A DNA stretch of 64,000 nucleotides from Chaetoderma sp. LZ-2023a (taxonomy: Eukaryota > Mollusca > Caudofoveata > Chaetodermatida > Chaetodermatidae), in the NCBI GenBank assembly GCA_034401795.1, contig CM067370.1, forward strand, positions 65,344,812 to 65,408,811, given 5' to 3'. Below the pieces are notes generated by a model. The model ran no database searches, was not told the DNA's origin, and saw only the letters and a list, made by a program, of their open reading frames with translations. Both the position numbers and the translations under genes were made by a program. This document shows, piece by piece, positions 55,208 through 64,000 of the stretch (position 1 is its first letter; every line of letters begins with the position of its first letter).

Positions 55208-57001
55208 TCAGTGCTCCGCATTCCCTTCCTTTACTAAGTGGGGGGGGGGGGGGATGCCTGCTGTCTGCTCCATTTTTTCTATTGGTGTTGGTCTCATTCT
55301 ACCAGTGATGATGCGCAGTGCCTGGTTTTGTACTCTGTCGAGGTTCTGTCGATGGGATTTAGCTGCTGTCATCCATGAGCTGGATCCATACTCAAGGTGT
55401 GGTCGTACGGCACCTAGGTAGATGGTCTTGAGGATCCTTTCATTGGCACCCCACTTTGTACCTGCCAGCTTCCTCATGATGTTTAGCTTTCTTCTGGCCT
55501 TTGCCTCTGCGTTCTGGATGTGCTCCTTCCATGTTAATCTTCTGTCATAGGTGACTCCCAGGTATGTCTGCTGGTCCTCGTACTCGAGTGGAGTACCGTC
55601 CAGTGTCAGATTGCCAACCTTGGTTTTGGTGGACAGTGAGAATAGCATGGCTGATGATTTTTCTTTGTTGATGGTAATACACCAGCGATTGGCCCAAGCT
55701 GTAATTCTGTCCAAGGCGAGCTGCATTCTGTACGTGGCAGTCGTTGTGTACTCCTCGGTGCACCAGAGGACGAGGTCATCTGCATAGAGGGCTGCTTGGA
55801 TCCCATTGGGCAGCTCTGCTACAATGTCATTAATGAAGAGTATGAACAGAGTTGGTGATAATACTCCGCCTTGTGGTACCCCTTGTCTCAGCAATACATT
55901 CTGTCCAGATTGTCCATCCACCAGCACCCTAGCTCTGCGATTGTGTAGGTATGACTTGGTCCATCGGAACATGTTGCCACCGATGCCTGTGCGCCGGAGC
56001 TTCACGAGGAGGCTATCCTTCCACACCTTGTCAAATGCCTTCTGCAGATCAATAAAGACAGCTAGCATCACCTTCTTGGCTTGAAAAGTGTCCTCTATGA
56101 CCTGTGCAAGATGTTTTGTTTGATCTTCTGTGCTCCTGTATCTTCTGAAGCCAGCCTGCTCTGAAACTATAGTGTTCTCCGACTCCAGGTACCACTGCAA
56201 CCGCTGGTTGACGATGCGCTCCATGGTCTTGCATATGCAGCTTGTAAGACTGATAGGACGGTAGCTCAGCACCTTCGTCTTGTTCTTCCATTTTTTCAGA
56301 ATAGGAGTCATTCTGGCTTCCTTCCAGCACTGAGGAACCTCTCCATTGGTCCAACTGAGATTAAAGATGCCTAGCAACTTGCAGAGAGATGCATTACCAA
56401 AGTGTTGGATCATTTCATTCGTAATGCCATCTGGCCAGGGAGATTTCTTCTTCTTCAATTGGCGGATAGACTTCTTCAGTTCTGCTAAACTAATGTCAAC
56501 TTTCATTGCATCGTGAGTGTTGGTGTCTGTTCTTTCCTTTTGCTCTTTTCTAAGCTCTTTTTTACGCATTCGTGGTATAAAAATGTTGCTTTCTTTTGCA
56601 TATGCCTTCGCAAAGGCATCTGCAGCCATCTTTCCTGACAGTGTTTGTCCATCTTCTTCAAGAGTAATCTTCTCTCCCCCGACACCCTCATCATTCAGTG
56701 CTTTAGTCAGTCTCCATAGCTTTGTTGTGTCTCTCTCTAAATTAAACCCTGCCGTCTTTTCCCTCCAGCTTCTTCTTTTGGCCTCCAGCTTGGTCTTTAG
56801 ATATCTGGCTTTAGTTTGTTGTAGTGGGAAGTGGTTTTCATGACAGGGATTACCCTCTGCATCTTCTCTGGCCTTGTCCAGTTTATCATGTGCTGCTTGC
56901 AGTTCTGTTGTCCAGTAGGGGCGGGTAGTTTTTCCTGAACCCTCGAGGAATCGCTTCGTTGGCAGCCTTGAGGATACTTGAATTAAATTCCGTGACCGCA
57001 T
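55208..57001 (-). CDS. Reverse transcriptase of I-like element
   Basis: A 597-codon frame: WPDGITNEMI, SYRPISLTSCICKTMERI, QAGFRRYRSTEDQ, AVFIDLQKAFDKVWKDSLL (first catalytic Asp), LLRQGVPQGGVLSPTLF, LYADDLVLW (catalytic Asp pair), INKEKSSAMLF, YLGVTYD and LEYGSSSWM. All RT motifs look intact. The start shown is an internal Met; homology continues upstream in another frame. The frame ends artificially just after the poly-G/poly-Pro (GIPPPP) site, with the next 40 codons continuing in a different frame toward RNase H. Confidence 0.9.
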   Translation of the reverse strand: MRSRNLIQVSSRLPTKRFLEGSGKTTRPYWTTELQAAHDKLDKAREDAEGNPCHENHFPLQQTKARYLKTKLEAKRRSWREKTAGFNLERDTTKLWRLTKALNDEGVGGEKITLEEDGQTLSGKMAADAFAKAYAKESNIFIPRMRKKELRKEQKERTDTNTHDAMKVDISLAELKKSIRQLKKKKSPWPDGITNEMIQHFGNASLCKLLGIFNLSWTNGEVPQCWKEARMTPILKKWKNKTKVLSYRPISLTSCICKTMERIVNQRLQWYLESENTIVSEQAGFRRYRSTEDQTKHLAQVIEDTFQAKKVMLAVFIDLQKAFDKVWKDSLLVKLRRTGIGGNMFRWTKSYLHNRRARVLVDGQSGQNVLLRQGVPQGGVLSPTLFILFINDIVAELPNGIQAALYADDLVLWCTEEYTTTATYRMQLALDRITAWANRWCITINKEKSSAMLFSLSTKTKVGNLTLDGTPLEYEDQQTYLGVTYDRRLTWKEHIQNAEAKARRKLNIMRKLAGTKWGANERILKTIYLGAVRPHLEYGSSSWMTAAKSHRQNLDRVQNQALRIITGRMRPTPIEKMEQTAGIPPPPHLVKEGNAEH

Positions 57002-57068
57002 TGTTGATGTTTCTCCCTTCTACTGCTATATTTTGGGCAAGCTCATTGGAACGAATACCGAACAGACT

Positions 57069-57971
57069 CTAATTTGCCTTTTTGTAGTTCCACCTTGGAT
57101 GTTGAGGTGAACTTGTTGAAATACTTCCAGAAAGAGAGAGGAGGACTGTGCGGTGGTCACTTCCTCCTAACTGCGATCCGACCACTCTACTGAGGTTTCT
57201 GTGAATGTCTTCTGTACAAAATGCCAAGTCCGGCGTTGTTGTCGAGTGCCATCGGCGCGAGTAGAAGGTAGGCTGATCTGTGGGATCGTTGACAAGTAAA
57301 AGGTGCTTTTCATCTTTCCATGCTTCAATGTCTTCTCCTCGTTTATCAAGTGTTCTGTATCCCCAGCTCTGAGACTGGCTATTAAAGTCTCCCGCAATGA
57401 GGAAGTGGCAGTCCGGGACATGGATTGTGTCAAGTGAGAGATTCTTGTCATTAGGGCAGTAATAATTGACAATGTCAATCACAGAGTTGCTGGTTGTTAC
57501 CTTGATCTTGATATATTCTGCCTCTTCCATAAAGGTTTTGATCTGGCTGGCGGTCACGCTGTTTCGGACCAAGGTGATCACCCCGCCTTTCTTTCTTCCT
57601 CTTCGATCACACAGGAAAATCTGGTAACCTCTGATCTTAAATGGTTTTCCTTCTTGCAGGTGTGTCTCTTGGATGCAGCAGATATCAATGTTGTTTTCGT
57701 ACAGGAACTGTTCGAGCTCTGATTTCTTTTTGGTAACCCCTTCTGCATTCCAGTGCATGATGTTGATACTGGGGTTCTCTTTGGGTTTGGTCTTCTCTTT
57801 CGGTTGGCCAGTAGCTCTCCATCCTCGTCTCCTGGCTCCACACGACGAGTTGATGGGACCTCCAGTAGCTGAGGGTGGGCTCCTTCGAGGCGTGGAGCCC
57901 GGCGCTGCACCTGCCTGGCGGATCCTCACAGGGCGAGCACCATTTCGTTTGATTCGATCTCCAAGTGTCAT
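57069..57971 (-). CDS. APE-type endonuclease of I-like element
   Basis: 300 codons. A basic N-terminal region of about 70 residues, then INIMHWNAEGV, DICCIQETHL (catalytic-type Glu), FLIAGDFNSQS, TTTPDLAF and GGSDHRTVLLSL (terminal SDH), the complete set of APE endonuclease motifs that nick target DNA. It ends RWNYKKAN-stop; coding continues after that TAG in the same frame for about 40 codons before shifting into the RT frame. Confidence 0.9.
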   Translation of the reverse strand: MTLGDRIKRNGARPVRIRQAGAAPGSTPRRSPPSATGGPINSSCGARRRGWRATGQPKEKTKPKENPSINIMHWNAEGVTKKKSELEQFLYENNIDICCIQETHLQEGKPFKIRGYQIFLCDRRGRKKGGVITLVRNSVTASQIKTFMEEAEYIKIKVTTSNSVIDIVNYYCPNDKNLSLDTIHVPDCHFLIAGDFNSQSQSWGYRTLDKRGEDIEAWKDEKHLLLVNDPTDQPTFYSRRWHSTTTPDLAFCTEDIHRNLSRVVGSQLGGSDHRTVLLSLSGSISTSSPQHPRWNYKKAN

Positions 57972-58075
57972 TCATTTGCGTTGTGCATAATGCTCTGGTT
58001 AGCCCCTCCAAATGTCTGGATTGACACCCAGTGGGTTACACCCCTGCGCCACGTTGAGGCCGAGCATATAGTCTT

Positions 58076-58265
58076 AAACAGGGGAATAGCTGAGTTATTA
58101 TCCGGAAACCAATTTCCAACATGAACCCCAGTGGATGGCGGCCATCTTTGGATTTTCGGATTATCAACATCTTCGATAGGTTACATCCGCAGACTTAGAC
58201 CAATAAACCTATGGAGTTTCAAAGTTTCAAAGCGATCATTCTAAGACCACTCTGGCCGCCGCAAA
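58076..58265 (-). repeat. Single S1 satellite monomer, reverse orientation
   Basis: Reverse complement of the 8.6-9.9 kb satellite unit: the minus strand reads TTGGTTTCCGGATAATAAC in reverse order with CGCTTTGAAAC and GTAACCTATCGAAGATG blocks. A solitary copy 48 kb from the array, beside the I-like element's 5' end. Confidence 0.75.
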
Positions 58266-58369
58266 CAATCCAAGATGTGTTATAACGGTGTCTCCCCTAC
58301 ACATAAATATACAACACAATAAATACATCAAGGTGGCGGATTGTAAAAAAAATAACTAGAATGGTCTCG

Positions 58370-58630
58370 GAGATATGTTGACACACGACTTTACGCTCTA
58401 TCTTGAAAATGCACTTAGTGATCCCCGTGACCTAGATAGTTGATCCGTTGATCTCAAATTCAAAGTAATTATAAACTGTCGTTATATGAAAGCATGCACA
58501 CTAAATCTGGTGAATCTGCCTTCTTGCATTCAAGAGGTATGGACAAAAATGTGTATTCCGGTATGGACCTTGACCTAAATATTTGATGACTTGACCTGAA
58601 ACACATAGAACCTGTAGCCAACCCTTCCAA
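58370..58630. repeat. Dispersed repeat S6, copy 2
   Basis: Same orientation and block order as 42590-42780. Non-coding. Confidence 0.65.
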
Positions 58631-58639
58631 TATTCATTT

Positions 58640-60150
58640 TGTCGTAGCCAATGAGCTTGTTCAGTAAACAGACTAACTAGATATTTTACTTAGTCAGTCG
58701 AACATGGTCCTAGCTAGAAAATCCTCAACCACAGTGTGTAATTTTAAATATATTGATCCTTGTCGCGCTAAGATACCCATTCATACATTATTGACCTTGA
58801 CATGGTTTATGTGGTTTTTTTGCAATCAGTCTTTCAATTGTACCTTTAAGGAAACGTTGGCAAATAACGTGTCTTCAAACGACAACCGGCTTTCTCGTCA
58901 CTGATCATGTTATTGTATGTATGCTCGATGTGCTAGTTTTAAAGATGCCGTTTCTGAAAAATGCTGCCGCCCTTTATATTAGCAAAATTGTTTGTGACGG
59001 TATATAGTAAATTGTGTTTCGTGACAGAAAATGCGTAACGCAGACCAGAAGCTCAGCGTTATTGTCTGGCTCAGCACTTCCCCCAACCCCTACCCCATCA
59101 CCCCTCTTAGGTTAAGACTACATCGTAGCAACAGAACCCGCCTTATTTATGACACAGGCTCGCAACAATTAAATATTGGCATAAATTTGAAATTTATTAA
59201 AGGTGCATATTCACACCAGAATGTATACTTTTAGAGACTTAGATTGTGTTGCTAGCACGTATATTGCATAATGTACACACAACGGCATACGCTTATTGTG
59301 AATAAATTATCTATCTATCTATGTAATGAAACGAAATTAATCTTAGCATATCATGATTTCATTGCGTAAAAATTAATATATTAAGTAATATAATTAAGTT
59401 ATCAAATTGAATTAGCGACACCTAATTTAACTTGACAACTAAAAAATTATATTAATTTATACAGAATGAAATCATTATATGCTAAGATTTGTTTTTTGTT
59501 TCTATACATCTAGGCATACAATTTAAGTCTCTAAATGTATGCAATTTTAACAATTTTATTTTCAAGCATTCTGTTATGGATATGCACCTTCAAGCTACAT
59601 TCTTTTTTACCTTTCCTCCCCTCCCCACCTAACCCCCACCCAAACAGCGACCCACCCGAACCGTTGACATATAGTTCCGTTCAACCCATCTTAATTCGTA
59701 AAGCGTTTGCCTAAAAGAGAGATAGCCCAGGTGTTTTAATTTTATTCCTAAAATTTATCATTAATATTACTACGATTTATATTCACACGGATTGGTCTAG
59801 AATATGTATTTAATTAATAATAGGCTATATCCGTTTATTAGGAAGCCATATATATTTGTCGCTGTCCGTTTAATTAACAGCAAACTGGTCAAGCGAACTA
59901 ATTATACATCATAATGAATATTTGAAAATGTTATTTGAAGGAAAGTCGTTCATGAATTATTTATTTCATTTATTTATTACATACAGTTAATACCGTGAAT
60001 TTTAAGTTTTTAAAATCTCATTTTGTACATTGCAGCCAAGCGAATATCTCTTACATTGCGAATGACTCTTTTCTGCTTGGTATTTTGGATTTAAACATGT
60101 AACCCCTAAAGACTAGATTACTGGAGATTCTGATTCTTAAATATAGTCCC
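58640..60150. other. No gene seen
   Basis: AT-rich. Contains an inverted pair around 59330-59480 (TAATCTTAGCATA(T)CATGATTTCATT with its inverse AATGAAATCATTATATGCTAAGATT), a fold-back of about 150 bp of unknown type. Confidence 0.5.
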
Positions 60151-60152
60151 AC

Positions 60153-60516
60153 CACCAGGACCACCACCACGAGCACCACGAGCACCGCCTCCACCACCAC
60201 CACCACCACCACCACCACCACCACCACCACCATCACCACCACGACCACCACCACCACCACCACCACCACCACCACCACCACCACCATCACCACCACCATC
60301 ACCACCACCACCACCACCACCACCACCATCACCACCACCACCACCACCACCACCACCACCATCACCACCACCACCACCACCACCACCACCACCACCATCA
60401 CCACCACCATCACCACCACCACCACCACCACCACCACCATCACCACCACCACCACCACCACCACCACCACCACCATCACCACCACCACCACCACCACCAC
60501 TACCACCACCACCACG
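60153..60516. repeat. (CCA)n microsatellite with periodic CAT
   Basis: About 120 CCA/CAT/CGA trinucleotides. CAT interruptions recur at roughly 18-60 bp intervals, suggesting higher-order duplication. It abuts the Penelope-like element. Confidence 0.96.
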
Positions 60517-60564
60517 TGTTGAAAATTTAGAATTTCCTAAAAATCATCAAAATTTGTCATATCA

Positions 60565-61848
60565 AGAAGTTTAGCCTCAACAGGTTTGCGTAAAAACAAT
60601 GACATCGTTATAAAGCCTGCTGACAAGGGGTCCGCTACTGTAATAATGCGTAAGGATAATTATATTCGTGAAGCGCATCGGCAACTCAGTAATCTGATAC
60701 ACCACCGCAAATTAGACGAACCACTCTGGCAAAATAATTGCGATTAATTTAATGGAATCCTTCAAGAAATGGCTGACAACAAGGCCATAACGGAAAAGCA
60801 GTTTAAATACCTTACTGCTAAACGAGATTCAAATCCACGTACGTTTTACCTTTTGCCAAAAATTCATAAACCTATTGAGTCATGGTCCGACCCTATGATA
60901 CCACCGGGTCGACCTATTATCTCTGATTGCGGCTCTGAATCTTATCGAATTAGTGAAATTATTGATTACCACCTACAACCAATTGCGAATAGACATTTCA
61001 GCTTTTTGAACAACACTGAGGATTTCCTATCCGAGGTCTCCAGAATTTCTGTTCCTCCAAACTCACTCTTGATAACCCTCGACATCGATGCTATGTACAC
61101 AAACATTGACATCGAAAGGGGTTTGACTTCTGTTCGCAGAGCATTTGATAAATATCCTGATAACAATAGGCCAACTAGCGAAATATTAGCTCTCCTGGAG
61201 CTGAGTTTAAAGGGCAATGATTTCGAATTCGCTGGCGAAATCTACCAACAAATCTGTGGATGCGCTATGGGTAAACGTGTTAGTCCTAGTTTTGCCAACA
61301 TCTATGTAGCTGAGTGGGAAGAAGATGCGCTTAACAAATGTCCTAAGCAGCCCTTATTTTACCGCCGGTACCTCGATGATATTTTTATGATCTGGAATCA
61401 TTCGAGGGAAGAGTTTGATGGATTTTTCACTATTTTGAACAATCACGATCCTAACATCAAACTTAAAGCCAACATCGACCAGTCGTCCGTAGACTTTTTG
61501 GACGTTACTCTCTACAAAGGTGTAAATTATAACACGAGTGGGCTTCTTGATTACAAAGTATTCTTTAAGCCCACCTATTCCCATCAACTACTGCATAAGA
61601 AATCTTTCCATCCACCTCATACTTTTAAAGGTATTGTCAAATCACAGATTATCCGATTTCACCGAAATTCTAGTGATAGAAAGAATTTTGAATCTGCGTG
61701 TTCCACCTTATTTAAAGCCCTCAAACCGATGGGATATTCAACACGATTTTTGCGCAAAAGTCCGAAACTTTACATGATTTGGAAACTATTACTGATAAGG
61801 CTGCCGATCAAAATCCTACCAAAATTCGTCACAATCGTCCGATTATAG
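60565..61848 (+). pseudogene. Penelope-like reverse transcriptase
   Basis: Homology begins upstream of the ATG at 60769 (KPADKGSA block at about 60610-60640), past an in-frame TAA at 60745. Then FYLLPKIHKP, PGRPIISDCGSESY, LLITLDIDAMYTNI (first Asp), GCAMGKRVSPSFANIYVAEWE and FYRRYLDDIFMIW (YxDD catalytic motif), VDFLDVTLYKG and HPPHTFKGIVKSQIIRFHR. These blocks are diagnostic of Penelope-like RTs, which are related to telomerase RT. The last 30 codons after GYSTRFLRK are out of frame. Confidence 0.9.
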
Positions 61849-62258
61849 GCGTAGGACAATCTCAGAAATGTGTAAAGAAGAGGTGTAAATTAGACCTCTA
61901 TCTACCTAATCAGAAAACATTTGTCAGTTATCAGAACAAAAGCAAATTCCAACTTCAGTCTAATTTAGATTGCGATTCTAAAAATGTTATCTATTTAATA
62001 TCTTGCAAATTATGCCAAAAGCAGTATGTCGGTGAAACAAAATGCCCTTTAAGATGGCGAGCAACTAGACACCTTTGCGATATTAGACACGACGAGGACA
62101 CCAACGTAGCTCAACATTTCAATCTTCCTGGTCATTCTGTCGATAGACACTTTGAAATTATGCCTCTTTCTGCTACGGCCGAAGAAACTGATAAACAAAG
62201 AAAACTTCGAGAATCATTTTGGATTAAGCAACTGAAAACAGAATGGCCGAGAGGCTGA
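61779..62258 (+). pseudogene. GIY-YIG endonuclease domain of Penelope-like element
   Basis: 159 codons. KCVKKRCKLDL is a Cys pair linked to the nuclease. CDSKNVIYLISCKLCQKQYVGETKCPL carries the GIY-YIG core (YLI...YVG), then the catalytic-type Arg in LRWRATRHL, HFNLPGHS (His) and RKLRESFWIKQL (Glu). It nicks target DNA for integration. The frame begins inside the linker after the RT because of the frameshift. Confidence 0.9.
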
Positions 62259-62463
62259 TCAACGTGAAATTATTCCATTCAGTTTAACATACAATCGAAA
62301 AAATGTTGAAATTACTGAAATTTTGAAACATGAATATCATAAATTGCAGGATAAAATGAAAGAACCTCTCAATTTGCGTCCAGTGATAGCCTTTAAGAAA
62401 AACTCCAATCTACGTGACATCTTGGTTAAATCGAAATTAACTCTTCAAAAACTTTCAGAATGA
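62259..62463 (+). pseudogene. IPFSLTYN/NLRDILV segment downstream of GIY-YIG
   Basis: A shifted frame starting REIIPFSLTYNRKNVEITEI and ending SNLRDILVKSKLTLQKLSE-stop. In many GIY-YIG Penelope-like proteins that I know of, similar blocks lie between the RT and the nuclease; here they follow the nuclease. Stop TGA at 62461-62463. Confidence 0.7.
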
Positions 62464-62639
62464 ATGATATATATTATTCATATTTTATAGGCCATACCGC
62501 CTCTATCAAACAAACATAACAAATCTCAGACAATAAAATAAATAAAAAATATCTCCCAACCTTGGGATATCCTGAGCCAGAGCGTTTAATCATATAACCA
62601 CCAGTACCACCACGACCATACCCTCCACCCCCGCCGCCT

Positions 62640-63060
<421 letters not shown>

Positions 63061-63160
63061 TCGTCATCATGATCATCATCAACAACAGCAGCAGCAGCAG
63101 CAGCCGTAGCATTATCAACAGCTGCCTCATCACCATCACCATCACCAGCACACTACCAAC

Positions 63161-63934
63161 TGTAGCTCGCGGGGGTACGCGCTGGTCCGCGATGTTACTC
63201 CACTCCGTTGCACCGCATGTACAGGATGCGCGGGAGGACTGGTTAGCCGCGGTTCTCTGGGTTACGGATCCCGTATCTCGACTCTCCGGAAGGTATAAAA
63301 ACCGGCTTCTAGAGCCGGTGGAACGATCACGTTCCAGAGGGGCCGTGCGGCCATTGCCGCCGAGACTGAACCTCACGGCCTCGTCCCAACTGTTCGTGTC
63401 ACCGGTATGTCGGTCCATTAACTAATTTAAAAGTCTGGACATTATGAAAATTATTAAAAGTAAAGACCACACAAACAATGGTACTCGTTTGCTAGTAAAT
63501 GAGCAAAAATAATACAGTACATAGAGTCAAGCTGGTGTTCTTTCTACGTGGGCTCGCCGAAGTACCACACAGATTCGTAAATCCGCAGAGGTATCCCCGC
63601 AAGGGAGCATCGCAACGAGGATACTTGAATAGTTTAATATAAACCAATATACCCATAACACATACAAAATGTTATTGTTGCTCCGTCACAGGAAAATGCC
63701 TTCAACGCCGAAGCGGAGGAAAAGAAATGGCAAAAAGGGCCACTCTTTTGTTCAAACAAAAAGCTAAGTGCGTGGTTCAATCCTAGTGAAAGTATAATTA
63801 ATGTGATGCACGCTGGTTTACGTGAAGGCGGGACGGATGATTTATGAAGAATTCACAGGTCATCGTCTTATGTAGGTCCAAAGACATTGGTAGTTGCCGC
63901 TTTATTTATGCGGGCCTTCTGCTAAATTCTAACC
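63161..63934 (+). mobile_element. LTR-like repeat, copy B (uninterrupted)
   Basis: Starts TGTAGCTCGCGGGGG and ends near TTCTGCTAAATTCTAACC. It has a TATAAAA box at 63294-63300 followed by two small inverted repeats, then an AT-rich second half. It matches copy A (27815-30268) in reverse complement. A TATA box and a TG start suit a solo LTR of about 770 bp; no internal retroviral-type genes adjoin it. A short non-coding element is the alternative. Confidence 0.72.
63294..63336 (+). promoter_or_regulatory. TATA box with downstream hairpins
   Basis: GGTATAAAAACC, then ACCGGC-TTCTAGA-GCCGGT (63301-63319) and GAACG-ATCA-CGTTC (63323-63336). Both inverted repeats would be at the 5' end of a transcript started about 30 bp from the TATA box. 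Confidence 0.5.
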
Positions 63935-64000
63935 TACGCAAAGGCTGACTGGGTGAAATTTAGAAACCACATATCTAATGCTCCGTGGAATATCCTTTCC
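63935..64000 (+). pseudogene. Start of another 2A-type non-LTR copy (cut by window edge)
   Basis: Reads YAKADWVKFRNHISNAPWN, closely matching YAKADWDLFRDHLTNAPWN in the element at 2.8-5.9 kb (about 3665-3720). It runs off the window. It abuts the LTR-like repeat, so that repeat probably inserted into, or next to, this copy. Confidence 0.75.

Larger units (their letters stand above)
54111..58075 (-). mobile_element. I-like non-LTR retrotransposon, nearly intact ORF2
   Basis: Minus strand: APE endonuclease (57971-57069), RT (57001-55208), RNase H and C-terminal Cys cluster (55077-54136), and a short (GAA)n tail at 54111-54124. Only three lesions separate the frames: a stop after endonuclease, a shift near 56940 and a shift at a poly-G run (55240-55252). 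The RNase H and simple-repeat tail fit the I group (I/Nimb-type). ORF1 is not seen; the 5' end is probably truncated near 58075. Confidence 0.87.
60517..62545 (+). mobile_element. Penelope-like element (RT and GIY-YIG)
   Basis: Plus strand. An RT0-type block (DIVIKPADKGSATVIM), RT core, a zinc-type motif and GIY-YIG nuclease, then an IPFSLTYN...NLRDILVKSKL segment and an AT-rich AATAAAATAAATAAA 3' end. One TAA (60745) and a frame change (about 61770-61780) break it. It lies between two trinucleotide microsatellites. Confidence 0.9.

Noticed and set aside
55045-56843. Several plus-strand frames over the I-like RT
   Set aside because: Antisense to the RT, whose motifs are complete on the minus strand.
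57673-57990. 105-codon plus-strand frame
   Set aside because: Opposite strand of the intact endonuclease frame; shadow.
60051-60515. 154-codon poly-Val frame
   Set aside because: Antisense translation of the CCA microsatellite.
63069-63425. 118-codon plus and 138-codon minus frames
   Set aside because: They are composed of CAG/CAT repeat and the LTR-like repeat; no domain.

Overview
The window looks like invertebrate metazoan genomic DNA, most likely a marine lophotrochozoan such as a mollusc. The reasons are one intron-containing host gene combining a von Willebrand factor A domain with a chitin-binding type-2-like domain (an architecture known from shell and extracellular-matrix proteins), very abundant microsatellites, long-period tandem repeats, MITE-like elements, and a wide mix of retroelements: CR1/Jockey-like, I-like, Ty3/gypsy, Penelope-like and Tc1. 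One 500-N assembly gap lies at 19346-19845. No bacterial operons, rRNA or convincing tRNA genes were seen. The species is not identifiable from the sequence alone.

Layout. 0.6-2.6 kb: divergent tandem repeats. 2.8-5.9 kb: a decayed APE-type non-LTR retrotransposon whose N-terminus carries a 2A-type recoding motif after a hydrophobic leader. 8.6-9.9 kb: a satellite with a period of about 145 bp. 11.3-11.55 kb: duplicated 93-bp units around a strong hairpin. 13.5-18.6 kb: two minus-strand Ty3/gypsy fragments (gag, protease, partial RT). 18.8-20.6 kb: a compound (TA)n array, the gap, and a degenerate 22-bp minisatellite. 23.1-24.2 kb: minus-strand non-LTR RT. 24.9-31.7 kb: a third gypsy element split between protease and RNase H by a pile of other elements, including an LTR-like repeat that itself carries a 1.5-kb Tc1 insertion. 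32.1-37.3 kb: MITE copies and a minus-strand CR1-like fragment. 37.6-39.8 kb: a second copy of the 23-kb non-LTR family. 41.5-42.3 kb: a TATA-type promoter-like site between opposed arrays of a TTCGTGA-type repeat.

43.16-48.66 kb holds the only convincing host gene: four exons whose splice phases all agree, giving a 329-residue secreted protein (signal peptide, VWA, Thr/Pro/Arg linker, chitin-binding-like tail). Every intron contains at least one copy of a palindromic MITE rich in TGACGTCA (CRE-type) octamers.

50.6-53.95 kb: more long-period repeats and another MITE copy. 54.1-58.0 kb: a nearly intact minus-strand I-like retrotransposon (endonuclease, RT, RNase H). 60.5-62.5 kb: a Penelope-like element with RT and a GIY-YIG endonuclease. 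63.16-63.93 kb: a second, uninterrupted copy of the LTR-like repeat seen at 28-30 kb. The last 66 bases are the start of another copy of the 2A-type non-LTR family.

The mobile genes do not cooperate as a system. The recurrent theme is nested insertion, plus short palindromic elements that spread regulatory-looking motifs through the introns of the host gene.
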